From positions 1 through 51,132 of the forward strand of contig JAFVCK010000053.1 of assembly GCA_017479265.1 (NCBI GenBank): a DNA stretch of 51,132 nucleotides, read 5' to 3'. This DNA is from Bacteroidales bacterium. Its GTDB lineage: Bacteria; Bacteroidota; Bacteroidia; Bacteroidales; UBA932. The stretch's first letter is position 1. Each line of letters begins with the position of its first letter. Made by a program: the position numbers and the translations under genes. This document shows positions 36,642 to 44,222 of this stretch, piece by piece. The notes beneath the pieces were generated by a model, which saw only the letters and a program-made list of their open reading frames with translations, was not told the origin of the DNA and did no database searches.

Positions 36642-37823
36642 TTACCAAAGGAAATTGTTGAACGGATAGCGTCCTGCGTGTATTTCCGCGACCATTTTGT
36701 AAAGGTCGCTGCGCAGTTTGTCCAGTCCCGTCCTTTCCTTTGCCGATATGAATATGCAGGGGGTCTTTTCCTGTGCTATCCAGCTGTTTTTCAACTCTTC
36801 CAGGCTGCGGTTGCTCTTGTCCGGGGGAGTGAGGGAGAATTCGTCATATTCCTCCCACTGGTATGCGTCCGTCTTGTTGAATACTACATAGACAGGTTTC
36901 TTGCCTGCCCCTATGTCGCGCAGGGTCTTTTCCACGGTCTGCATCTGTTCCTCGAAATCAGGAGCGGATATGTCCACTACATGTACCAGTATGTCCGCTT
37001 CCCTGACCTCGTCCAGGGTGCTTTTGAAGGCTTCAATCAACTGCGTGGGCAGTTTGCGTATGAATCCTACGGTGTCGCTGAGAAGGAACGGGACGTTTTC
37101 TATTACGACCTTCCTTACCGTGGTGTCCAGGGTGGCGAAAAGTTTGTTTTCAGCGAATACGTCGGACTTGGCCAGGAGGTTCATCAGAGTGCTCTTGCCT
37201 ACGTTGGTGTATCCCACCAGGGCCAGCCTTACCATGGAGCCCCGGTTGCTTCTTTGGGTGGCCATCTGCCTGTCCACTTTGGTGAGCTGTTCTTTAAGGC
37301 GGTTTATCCTTTCCTTTACGATACGGCGGTCAACTTCTATCTGGGTCTCGCCCATACCGCCTCTGGTACCGCGTCCTCCGCGCTGCCTTTCCAGGTGGGT
37401 CCACATTCCAGCCAGCCTCGGAAGCATGTAGTTGTACTGGGCCAATTCCACCTGCATTTTGGCGTATGAAGTCTGTGCCCTCTGTGCGAATATTTCAAGT
37501 ATAAGTGTCGTTCTGTCAATTACTTTTGCAGTCTTGATTACTTTTGAGATATTCCTCTGCTGCATGCCGCTGAGTTCGTCGTCGAATATGGCGTAGATGA
37601 TTGCGTTTTCCTCGCAATAGTCAGCAATTTCCTCCAGTTTTCCGCTCCTTATGTAGGTAGCCTTGTCAGGGCGGTCAACCTTCTGTACGAACTTCTTGTC
37701 GCCTTCTACTCCCGCAGTCAGCGCCAGAAACTCCAGTTCGTCCAGATATTCGTTTACTTTTCTCTCGTCCTGTCCGTTTTGTATTATGCCTACAAATACG
37801 GCCTTGTCCATTGTTTCTTCCAT
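36642..37823 (-). CDS. hflX: Ribosome-associated GTPase HflX
   Basis: GTPase that splits stalled or heat-damaged ribosomes. 393 residues. The HflX-specific N-terminal domain (RSGKLEEIADYCEENAI, FDDELSGMQQRNI, GRGTRGGMGETQIEVDRR) is followed by a G domain with VGYTNVGKSTLMN (G1), LLSDTVGFIRKLPTQLIEAF (G3), FNKTDAY (G4) and ISAKERTG (G5). An ATG at 37811 (MDKAVFVG) is an alternative start. It converges on mfd with no terminator room, so the two transcripts must overlap. Confidence 0.95.
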   Translation of the reverse strand: MEETMDKAVFVGIIQNGQDERKVNEYLDELEFLALTAGVEGDKKFVQKVDRPDKATYIRSGKLEEIADYCEENAIIYAIFDDELSGMQQRNISKVIKTAKVIDRTTLILEIFAQRAQTSYAKMQVELAQYNYMLPRLAGMWTHLERQRGGRGTRGGMGETQIEVDRRIVKERINRLKEQLTKVDRQMATQRSNRGSMVRLALVGYTNVGKSTLMNLLAKSDVFAENKLFATLDTTVRKVVIENVPFLLSDTVGFIRKLPTQLIEAFKSTLDEVREADILVHVVDISAPDFEEQMQTVEKTLRDIGAGKKPVYVVFNKTDAYQWEEYDEFSLTPPDKSNRSLEELKNSWIAQEKTPCIFISAKERTGLDKLRSDLYKMVAEIHAGRYPFNNFLW

Positions 37824-37875
37824 GTTCAGTATAGTGAAATAACGGCTGCTGCCATTATTTAGTCATGTTCATAAA

Positions 37876-37905
37876 TCAAAAAAAGCTGGCCAATCGGCCA
37901 GCTTG
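37876..37905 (-). terminator. Terminator of tonB
   Basis: A nine-base stem AAGCTGGCC (37883-37891) with GGCCAGCTT (37896-37904) and a four-base loop, followed on the minus strand by seven T. It ends tonB before hflX. Confidence 0.9.
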
Positions 37906-37921
37906 GTGTAAGTCGTTACTC

Positions 37922-38611
37922 TTAGCGGAGCTGGAAGATAACGGGGAAAGTGTAGGTCACCTTGACTGCGCGGTCTCTCTGCTTGCCGGGTTTCCACTTA
38001 GGGGAACTCGATACGACACGTACAGCCTCCTTGTCCAGCGACGCGTCAACACCACGTAACACCTTGACGTTGGATACACTACCGTCTGCGTTCACGGTAA
38101 ACTGAAGGGTGACACGACCCTGTACTCCATTCTCCTTGGCGATTTCAGGATATACAAGCCTGGAATTCACCCATTTAGAGAACTCGTTTGCATCTCCACC
38201 GTTGAATGAGGGCTTCTCTTCCACAAGCTGGAAAGGAATGGCCTCTTCCTCGATGACTTCCTCTTCGGCCTCTTCTACATAGTCCATGATTTCGACACCC
38301 ATGTTGGCATCGTCCTCGAGGGACATGAAGTTGTCTTCAACCTTGATTTCGTCATCTACGATGTCGATTTGGTCTGAAAGAACCGGAATCTTTGGTGCCT
38401 GCTCAGGCGGGGGAGGGGTCTCCTCTGTGATAGGAACCATCTCCTCTACGTCAACAGCCTGCTGCTCGGCTTCCAGAGAGGCGACTTTCTTCTCTTTTGA
38501 GGTGTAGCTGAAAGCGCCGAACACCACCAAAAGGGCTACAACGAAGCCGATCTCCGTGAAAAGCAGTTTCTTGTTTTCGAGACTGGCTTTTTCTGATTTC
38601 TTTACTTCCAT
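37922..38611 (-). CDS. tonB: TonB-family energy transducer
   Basis: About 229 residues. A short cytoplasmic N-terminus MEVKKSEKASLENKK precedes one membrane helix (LLFTEIGFVVALLVVFGAF), a periplasmic coiled/acidic region with a Pro-rich EETPPPPEQAPKIP, and the C-terminal TonB domain (about 145-229, with YPEIAKENGVQGRVTLQFTV, PKWKPGKQRDRAVKVTYTFPV). It passes proton-motive energy to outer-membrane TonB-dependent transporters. The frame stays open for 20 more codons, but those lie under a good promoter (38641-38672), and MEVKK matches the start of Bacteroides homologues. No exbB/exbD adjoin it. Confidence 0.92.
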   Translation of the reverse strand: MEVKKSEKASLENKKLLFTEIGFVVALLVVFGAFSYTSKEKKVASLEAEQQAVDVEEMVPITEETPPPPEQAPKIPVLSDQIDIVDDEIKVEDNFMSLEDDANMGVEIMDYVEEAEEEVIEEEAIPFQLVEEKPSFNGGDANEFSKWVNSRLVYPEIAKENGVQGRVTLQFTVNADGSVSNVKVLRGVDASLDKEAVRVVSSSPKWKPGKQRDRAVKVTYTFPVIFQLR

Positions 38612-38640
38612 AATGTTTGCGTATTTTTCGGTTCGCACTT

Positions 38641-38672
38641 CAAAGGTATCAACAATTTTCTTCTTTTCCAAT
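38641..38672 (-). promoter_or_regulatory. Promoter of tonB
   Basis: On the minus strand ATTG (38669-38672), 20 bp, then TACCTTTG (38641-38648), matching the -33/-7 pattern with one base off in the -33 box. It fixes the tonB start at 38611. Confidence 0.65.
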
Positions 38673-38711
38673 TTTTTCGCCTTTCATTGCCCTTTTTTGA
38701 GTGATTTTATT

Positions 38712-38719
38712 TAGATTTG
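38712..38719 (+). promoter_or_regulatory. -7 element of ybeY
   Basis: TAGATTTG fits TAnnTTTG and ends 15 bases before the ybeY ATG at 38735; the operon probably continues into mnmG. Confidence 0.5.
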
Positions 38720-38734
38720 TACAAATTTTATGAT

Positions 38735-39160
38735 ATGGTAAGATATTTCTTTGAGGATACCGATTTCAAGTTCAAGCCTCGTGCCCTTAACAATCTGTGG
38801 CTCAAAACTGTTGCGCAGAGCGAAGTGCGGCATCTTGGTGCTGTCAATATAATTTTTTGTTCCGACAATTATATACTGGATGTAAACCGGCGCTTTCTCT
38901 ATCATGATTATTTTACCGATGTCATTACCTTTGACTATTGCGAGGGCAAGACTCTTTCTGGGGATATTTTCATAAGCGTCGATTCCGTCCGCGAGAATGC
39001 CATAACTTACGGTGCGGCTTCTTTCGACGAGGAACTCTCCCGCGTAATCGTTCATGGCCTTCTTCATCTTATAGGTTATGATGACCATACCGACGAGCAG
39101 CAGAGAATCATGCGTTCCAAGGAAAACTATTATCTCGAACTTCGCACCCATCTCCAGTAA
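38735..39160 (+). CDS. ybeY: Endoribonuclease YbeY (rRNA maturation)
   Basis: Zinc-dependent single-strand RNase for 16S 3' maturation and ribosome quality control. About 141 residues, with the metal motif HGLLHLIGYDDH near the C-terminus and the conserved VNRRFLYHDYFTDVITFDY before it. The frame continues upstream to a TTG at 38717 that overlaps the -7 element, so the ATG at 38735 (MVRYFFEDTDF) is used. mnmG follows after six bases. Cytoplasmic. Confidence 0.93.
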   Translation: MVRYFFEDTDFKFKPRALNNLWLKTVAQSEVRHLGAVNIIFCSDNYILDVNRRFLYHDYFTDVITFDYCEGKTLSGDIFISVDSVRENAITYGAASFDEELSRVIVHGLLHLIGYDDHTDEQQRIMRSKENYYLELRTHLQ

Positions 39161-39166
39161 CCGCCT

Positions 39167-41095
39167 ATGTTTCCTCATTACGATATTATTGTCATAGGGG
39201 GAGGGCATGCCGGTTGCGAGGCTGCATGTGCTGCTGCCAACATGGGTTCTTCCGTCCTGCTTGTTACCATGGATTTCGACGGCTTTGCCCGTATGTCCTG
39301 TAACCCGGCTGTCGGCGGAATTGCCAAAGGACAGATTGTCCGGGAGATTGATGCCCTTGGAGGTTATACCGGAATCGTCACCGACCGAAACACTCTGCAG
39401 TTCCGCATGCTCAACCGTTCCAAGGGTCCTGCAATGTGGAGCCCGCGTGCGCAGTGTGATAAATCACAATTTTCCCGGACTTGGCGTAATATCCTCGAAA
39501 GTAATTGTAAATTAGATATTTACATCGATATTTGCCAAAATTTTCTTTTTGAGAATTCAAAAATTGTCGGTGTCCGTACAAGAACCGGGGCAATTTTTAA
39601 TTCTCAAGCTGTTATTCTGACTGCCGGGACTTTCCTTTCAGGTAAAATTTTCATAGGACGCACTGAGTTCGAAGGAGGCAGGATAGGGGAGATGTCATCT
39701 TATGGTCTGACCGAGCAACTCTCCTCTTTCGGGATCCAGACTTTCAGGATGAAGACAGGCACTCCACCTCGCATTGAATTCAAGTCTGTCGATTTGAGCA
39801 AGGGCATAGTACAGAAAGGTGATGCCGAGCCGGACAAGTTCTCTTACCTTCCGGTTAAATCCAGGGCCCAGGATGGTTCGACGCAGATGGACTGCTATAT
39901 CTTCCATACCAATGAAAAGGTGCATGATATTCTGCGGGCGGGATTCAAGGATTCTCCTTTGTTTAACGGACTTATACACGGCCGGGGACCCCGTTATTGT
40001 CCAAGTATAGAGGACAAACTGAGGACTTTTTCGGATAAGGATTCCCATCAGTTATTCCTTGAACCTCAAGGACTTACGACTTCTGAATATTATCTTCAGG
40101 GCTTTTCTTCCTCACTTCCCTTGCAGGTGCAGCTGGATGCTCTGCATGCTATTGAAGGATTTGAAAATGTCAAGATTTTCAAGCCTGCGTACGCTGTTGA
40201 ATACGATTGCTTCGACCCTGTGCAGCTGAAGTCCACTCTGGAGTCAAAGGTAATTGAGAACCTCTATCTTGCCGGTCAGGTCAATGGAACTACAGGTTAT
40301 GAGGAAGCTGCTGCCCAGGGAATAATGGCCGGTATCAATGCCCATCTTAAAATCAGAGGCAAAGAGCCTTTTGTGCTGAAGCGCAACCAGGCTTACATAG
40401 GTGTTCTTATCGATGACCTCATTACTAAAGGCGTTGATGAGCCGTACAGAATGTTTACTTCCAGGGCGGAATATCGCATTCTTCTGCGTCAGGACAATGC
40501 AGATTATCGCTTGACAGAACTGTCCCATTCCATTGGTCTTGCAGATGAGAAGAGATATGCCTATACCTGTCTTAAGTACGAGAATGTTTCTTCGATAGGG
40601 GAGTTTATCGAAAATGGCAGGGTCAAGCCTGATGTTCTGAATCCTTATCTCGAGACCGTTGGTTCTACTTTAGTTGCTGAAACCAAACACTTGAAAGACA
40701 TTGTTTCCCGCCCGGAAGTTTCTTTGTCTGAATTGTTGAATTTTGTTCCACGTGGAACAAAATTGACCGAATCTTTACTTTCTTGTGTAGAAGAAGAAGG
40801 TATTATTTCACCTGAATTGAGCGATATTTATATTCGGGAGGTACTTCAGAATACTGAAATTCTTATCAAGTACAGCGGATATATTGAGAGGGAGATACTT
40901 CTGGCTGACAAGTTGTTGCGTCTTGAAAACCTTTCCATTCCAGTTGACTTTGACTTTGATAAAGTATCCGGCTTATCAATAGAATGTCGTCAGAAACTCA
41001 AAAAATATAGGCCCGAGACTATATCCCAGGCCTCCCGTATTTCCGGAGTGTCTCCTTCCGATATTTCGGTTCTGCTTGTGTATTTCGGCAGATAA
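39167..41095 (+). CDS. mnmG: tRNA uridine 5-carboxymethylaminomethyl modification enzyme
   Basis: FAD protein (GidA) that with MnmE modifies wobble U34 of several tRNAs. 642 residues: dinucleotide fold [21 protein letters not shown] at the start, [23 protein letters not shown], the catalytic-region [41 protein letters not shown] and [21 protein letters not shown], then the helical C-terminal MnmE-binding domain. The gene is noticeably richer in A+T than the genes far from it. A 26-bp perfect palindrome with a parS-like core lies in codons near residue 530. Confidence 0.96.
   Translation: MFPHYDIIVIGGGHAGCEAACAAANMGSSVLLVTMDFDGFARMSCNPAVGGIAKGQIVREIDALGGYTGIVTDRNTLQFRMLNRSKGPAMWSPRAQCDKSQFSRTWRNILESNCKLDIYIDICQNFLFENSKIVGVRTRTGAIFNSQAVILTAGTFLSGKIFIGRTEFEGGRIGEMSSYGLTEQLSSFGIQTFRMKTGTPPRIEFKSVDLSKGIVQKGDAEPDKFSYLPVKSRAQDGSTQMDCYIFHTNEKVHDILRAGFKDSPLFNGLIHGRGPRYCPSIEDKLRTFSDKDSHQLFLEPQGLTTSEYYLQGFSSSLPLQVQLDALHAIEGFENVKIFKPAYAVEYDCFDPVQLKSTLESKVIENLYLAGQVNGTTGYEEAAAQGIMAGINAHLKIRGKEPFVLKRNQAYIGVLIDDLITKGVDEPYRMFTSRAEYRILLRQDNADYRLTELSHSIGLADEKRYAYTCLKYENVSSIGEFIENGRVKPDVLNPYLETVGSTLVAETKHLKDIVSRPEVSLSELLNFVPRGTKLTESLLSCVEEEGIISPELSDIYIREVLQNTEILIKYSGYIEREILLADKLLRLENLSIPVDFDFDKVSGLSIECRQKLKKYRPETISQASRISGVSPSDISVLLVYFGR
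40739..40764. other. parS-like centromere palindrome inside mnmG
   Basis: A perfect 26-bp inverted repeat whose 16-bp core at 40744-40759 is TGTTCCACGTGGAACA. The core matches the ParB-binding parS family (B. subtilis consensus TGTTNCACGTGAAACA) except for one symmetric-side base. It is translated as part of mnmG (N-F-V-P-R-G-T-K). Such sites cluster near replication origins in most bacteria with ParABS. Confidence 0.75.
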
Positions 41096-41110
41096 TTTAG
41101 TAAATGTTCC

Positions 41111-41695
41111 TTATAGCTTCTGCAATGCGGCCTTGATAATGTCCTCGACCTTGGCCGAAGGATTTGCCTTGAGTATGGCGGGCATTACCTTGTTGACATT
41201 TGCCTTTGTAAATCCGAGCATCACAAGGGCTGTTGTGGCCTCTTCTGCAGCTGCATTGCTGCTTCCAAGAGGCAATATTTGCGCGCTGCCCTGACCCTTG
41301 ACCACCTTGTCTTTGAGTTCAAGTATCAGCCTCTGGGCGCTCTTCAGACCTATTCCTTTGACGCTCTTTATCTTGTGTACATCCTCTGCTACGATTGCGT
41401 TCCTCAGTTCCTCGTCAGTAAGGGAAGAAAGCATCATCCGAGCGGAACCAACGCCAATTCCGGAGACACTTATCAGCAGTTTGAACAGTTCCCTCTCGTC
41501 CTTGGTAGCAAAGCCGTAAAACTGTTCGTCATCCTCCCTGAGATAGTGGTACAGATAGACCTTTGCGTTGTCCTTGCCCTGCAGGGCTTCGAAAGTCTGA
41601 AGAGATATCAGTATATTGAACCCTATACCGACGCAGTCTATTACAGCCTCGGTAGGTGTCAGTTCGGCAATCTGCCCTTTTACATAATCCAGCAT
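41111..41695 (-). CDS. ruvA: Holliday junction DNA-binding protein RuvA
   Basis: Tetrameric junction-binding partner of RuvB. 194 residues: the N-terminal OB fold MLDYVKGQIAELTPTEAVIDCVGIGFNI, two helix-hairpin-helix motifs (LLISVSGIGVGSARMMLSS and IKSVKGIGLKSAQRLILELKDK), a flexible linker and the C-terminal RuvB-binding three-helix domain (AAEEATTALVMLGFTKANVNKVM). It faces mnmG (convergent, 15 bases between stops) and is divergent from sufS. Confidence 0.96.
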   Translation of the reverse strand: MLDYVKGQIAELTPTEAVIDCVGIGFNILISLQTFEALQGKDNAKVYLYHYLREDDEQFYGFATKDERELFKLLISVSGIGVGSARMMLSSLTDEELRNAIVAEDVHKIKSVKGIGLKSAQRLILELKDKVVKGQGSAQILPLGSSNAAAEEATTALVMLGFTKANVNKVMPAILKANPSAKVEDIIKAALQKL

Positions 41696-41711
41696 ACTCG
41701 CGTATTTTTTG

Positions 41712-41719
41712 CAAAAATA
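41712..41719 (-). promoter_or_regulatory. -7 element of ruvA
   Basis: The minus strand reads TATTTTTG (TAnnTTTG), 16 bases before the ruvA ATG at 41695. Confidence 0.5.
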
Positions 41720-41753
41720 TGATTTTTTCCTCTTATATAAAAGATTAGTTTGT

Positions 41754-41761
41754 TAAATTTG
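41754..41761 (+). promoter_or_regulatory. -7 element of the sufS-sufE-sufT-folK operon
   Basis: TAAATTTG (TAnnTTTG) ends 18 bases before the sufS ATG at 41780. The four genes that follow have spacers of zero to two bases, so this is probably the operon promoter. Confidence 0.55.
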
Positions 41762-41779
41762 CAGTTCATTTAAGACAAT

Positions 41780-43003
41780 ATGACGATTAGCGAAATACGA
41801 GCAAGATTTCCCATACTCTCCAGCAGGGTATATGGCAAATCCCTCGTGTATATAGATAATGCCGCGACTGCACAAAGACTTGATACTGTGATAGATAGGC
41901 AGCTTGCTCTGCAAAAGAAGGCTAATGCCAATATCCATCGTGCGGTGCATTTTCTCGCCCAGGAAGCGACTGAAGAATACGAAAGTTGCAGGGAGGCTGT
42001 CCGGGAGTATCTCAATGCCGCTTCCAAAGATGAAATAATTTTTACAAGCGGGACTACGGCTTCTATTAATCTTGTGGCATTCTCATTCTGCGAAGCTTTT
42101 GTCAATCAAGGAGATGAGATAATTGTTTCAGAGGCTGAGCATCATTCTGACATAGTTCCCTGGCAGATGGCCTGCCAGAGAAAGGGCGCATCCCTGAGAG
42201 TCCTTCCGGTGGATGTAGACGGGCACTTGAGGGTTGACTTGCTGGACTCTATGCTCAGCGAGAGGACCCGCCTTGTCGCAGTCTGCCATATTTCCAATGT
42301 CCTCGGGTTGGTAAATCCGATTGGTGAGATTGTACGTATTGCCCATGCCAAGGGCGTGCCCGTGCTTGTTGACGGAGCCCAGGGAATAGTCCATCAAAGA
42401 GTTGATGTTCAGGCACTTGACTGCGATTTTTATGCCATATCAGGCCACAAGGTATATGCCGCGACAGGTACAGGAGCGCTGTATGGAAAACGCAAGTATC
42501 TGGAGGTTATGCCGCCTTATATGGGTGGAGGTGAAATGATATCGCACGTTTCCTTCGAAAATACCACCTATGCACCGCTTCCAGGCAAGTTTGAAGCCGG
42601 TACCCAGAACATCAATGCCGCTCCCACGCTGAAGGATGCTATTGACTTCCTTAAACAACTGGATGATAAAGAGTTGCAGTCAGAAATAGATGCAGTTAAG
42701 GATTATGTTTACGATAGTTTGACCGCGGACGGCAGAGTAAAGCTTTACGGTGTTCCACGCGGAACAATATCTAAAATCCCTCTGTTTTCATTCACTGTGG
42801 AAGGGGCGCATCACGAGGACCTTGCCCTGATTCTTGATAAGATGGGAATAGCGCTCAGGTCTGGACAGATGTGCGCCGAGCCTCTTATGGACAGGTACGG
42901 AGTCACCGGCATGCTGCGTGCGTCCTTTGCTCCATACAACACCATGGAAGAGGCTGAATACTTTATAAAGTCGCTTGACAAGGCGATTAAAATGCTTGTG
43001 TAG
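41780..43003 (+). CDS. sufS: Cysteine desulfurase, SufS type
   Basis: PLP enzyme that takes sulfur from cysteine as a persulfide for Fe-S cluster assembly. 407 residues: YIDNAATAQR at the start, NANIHRAVHFLAQEATEEYE, EAEHHSDIVPWQM, DGAQGIVHQRVDVQALDCDFYAISGHKVY with the PLP Lys224, and the active-site Cys in RSGQMCAEPLM near 364, the short lobe typical of SufS and not NifS/IscS. sufE starts two bases after its stop. sufBCD are not in the window. Codons for V-P-R-G-T contain a near-copy of the parS-like site found in mnmG. Confidence 0.95.
   Translation: MTISEIRARFPILSSRVYGKSLVYIDNAATAQRLDTVIDRQLALQKKANANIHRAVHFLAQEATEEYESCREAVREYLNAASKDEIIFTSGTTASINLVAFSFCEAFVNQGDEIIVSEAEHHSDIVPWQMACQRKGASLRVLPVDVDGHLRVDLLDSMLSERTRLVAVCHISNVLGLVNPIGEIVRIAHAKGVPVLVDGAQGIVHQRVDVQALDCDFYAISGHKVYAATGTGALYGKRKYLEVMPPYMGGGEMISHVSFENTTYAPLPGKFEAGTQNINAAPTLKDAIDFLKQLDDKELQSEIDAVKDYVYDSLTADGRVKLYGVPRGTISKIPLFSFTVEGAHHEDLALILDKMGIALRSGQMCAEPLMDRYGVTGMLRASFAPYNTMEEAEYFIKSLDKAIKMLV
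42751..42766. other. Second parS-like site, one mismatch, inside sufS
   Basis: TGTTCCACGCGGAACA differs from the mnmG core by one base (C for T) that breaks the central CACGTG symmetry. It also encodes V-P-R-G-T. It lies 2.0 kb from the perfect copy. No third copy was found when I scanned the window by eye; only unpaired half-sites were seen. Confidence 0.45.
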
Positions 43004-43005
43004 AT

Positions 43006-43416
43006 ATGACATTGCAGGAAAAGAAAGAAGAAATAATCGAGTCATTCTCCCTTTATGACGAATGGCTGGACAAATACGAGTATCTCATAGAACTCGGAAA
43101 GTCGCTGGAACCTTTCCCGGAAGAGTCCAAGACTGAAGACAGGCTGATAAAAGGCTGTCAGTCAAGGGTGTGGCTGGACAGCAGGGTAGAGGATGGGAAG
43201 ATATACTTCCAGGCCGACAGCGATGCCATCATTACAAAGGGCATAATCTCCTTGTTGATAAGTGTTTACTCGGGCAGGACGGCTCAGGAAATAGCCTCCG
43301 ACGACTTTGCTTTCATTGAAGAAATAGGCCTCAAGGAGAACCTTTCCCCGACAAGGGCGAACGGTTTGGTGTCGATGATATCCACAATACGCGAAACAGC
43401 CCGTAAAAACCTGTAG
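43006..43416 (+). CDS. sufE: Sulfur acceptor protein SufE
   Basis: Accepts persulfide sulfur from SufS and stimulates it. 136 residues with the family pattern: LYDEWLDKYEYLIELGKSLEPFPEE, the sulfur-accepting Cys in LIKGCQSRVWLDSRVEDGKIYFQADSDA (Cys near 51), and GLKENLSPTRANGLVSMISTIRE at the end. Starts two bases after sufS and is followed after two bases by sufT. Cytoplasmic. Confidence 0.94.
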   Translation: MTLQEKKEEIIESFSLYDEWLDKYEYLIELGKSLEPFPEESKTEDRLIKGCQSRVWLDSRVEDGKIYFQADSDAIITKGIISLLISVYSGRTAQEIASDDFAFIEEIGLKENLSPTRANGLVSMISTIRETARKNL

Positions 43417-43418
43417 CC

Positions 43419-43778
43419 ATGGCAAATGAAGAAAAGAAAGAAGTCTTGACCGCCGAGGATGTGCAGGCGCTTGCCCCGCTTTACAGCGATGTCGTTTTGG
43501 CGCTGAAGCAGGTTTATGACCCTGAAATTCCAGTCAACATATACGACCTCGGCCTCATATATGAACTGCATATAGACAAGCAGCATAATGTGAAGATAGT
43601 GATGACTTTCACGGCTCCTACTTGCCCCATGGCCGACGAGGTGGTAGGCGAGGTCAAGGCCTCCGTGGAGGATGTGCCGGGAATAAACAGCTGTGACATA
43701 GAACTCACTTTCGAGCCGGAATGGGACCAGTCCATGCTCTCCGAAGAGGCCCGCGTCGAACTCGGTCTTGACGGATAA
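43419..43778 (+). CDS. sufT: MIP18/DUF59-type Fe-S assembly protein (SufT-like)
   Basis: 119 residues of the MIP18 (DUF59) family that helps Fe-S cluster maturation. Characteristic segments: VYDPEIPVNIYDLGLIYEL, then VKIVMTFTAPTCPMADEVVGEVKASVEDVPGINSCDIELTFEPEWDQSMLSEEARVELGL with the conserved reactive Cys in APTCPMA. Context within sufS-sufE supports a role in cluster assembly or transfer. Its TAA stop directly abuts the folK ATG. Confidence 0.88.
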   Translation: MANEEKKEVLTAEDVQALAPLYSDVVLALKQVYDPEIPVNIYDLGLIYELHIDKQHNVKIVMTFTAPTCPMADEVVGEVKASVEDVPGINSCDIELTFEPEWDQSMLSEEARVELGLDG

Positions 43779-44222
43779 ATGCTCACCCTTCCCTTATATC
43801 TCGGACTGGGCGGCAATGAGGGCGACAGACGCGCCAACTTGCTGTCCGCCATTGATTTAATCAGCGAATTCCTTTGTTTGAAACCTTCTGCCGTATCGGA
43901 TTTTATCGAGACGAAGTCCTGGGGTTTCGACGGGCCTGACTTCATTAACTGCGTAGTCAAATACGACCTTCCGGAGGCAGGGCAGGACCATGTGCTTCAC
44001 GCCCTTGCCCTGATGCACGCCTTCCAGGGGATTGAAGACAGGATAGGAAGGAAACGGGACTATATCAAGGAAGGCCCCGGCCGTACATATACGGACCGCC
44101 CTATAGACATAGATATCCTGCTATACGGAGAAGACACCATAAATCTTCCGGAACTGACTGTCCCTCATCCACTAATGAAACAGAGGGACTTTGTCATGGT
44201 CCCTCTGTCACAAATCCGTTAA
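43779..44222 (+). CDS. folK: 6-hydroxymethyl-dihydropterin pyrophosphokinase
   Basis: Transfers pyrophosphate from ATP to hydroxymethyl-dihydropterin in folate synthesis. 147 residues: LYLGLGGNEGDRRANLLSAI at the start, ETKSWGFDGPDFINCVVKYD, GRKRDYIKEGPGRTYTDRPIDIDILLYG with the metal-binding DIDIL, and LTVPHPLMKQRDFVMVPL. It starts at the base after the sufT stop, so it is translationally coupled to the Fe-S genes, an unusual partnership. Its stop overlaps the stop of the converging GH-like gene by four bases. Confidence 0.94.
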   Translation: MLTLPLYLGLGGNEGDRRANLLSAIDLISEFLCLKPSAVSDFIETKSWGFDGPDFINCVVKYDLPEAGQDHVLHALALMHAFQGIEDRIGRKRDYIKEGPGRTYTDRPIDIDILLYGEDTINLPELTVPHPLMKQRDFVMVPLSQIR

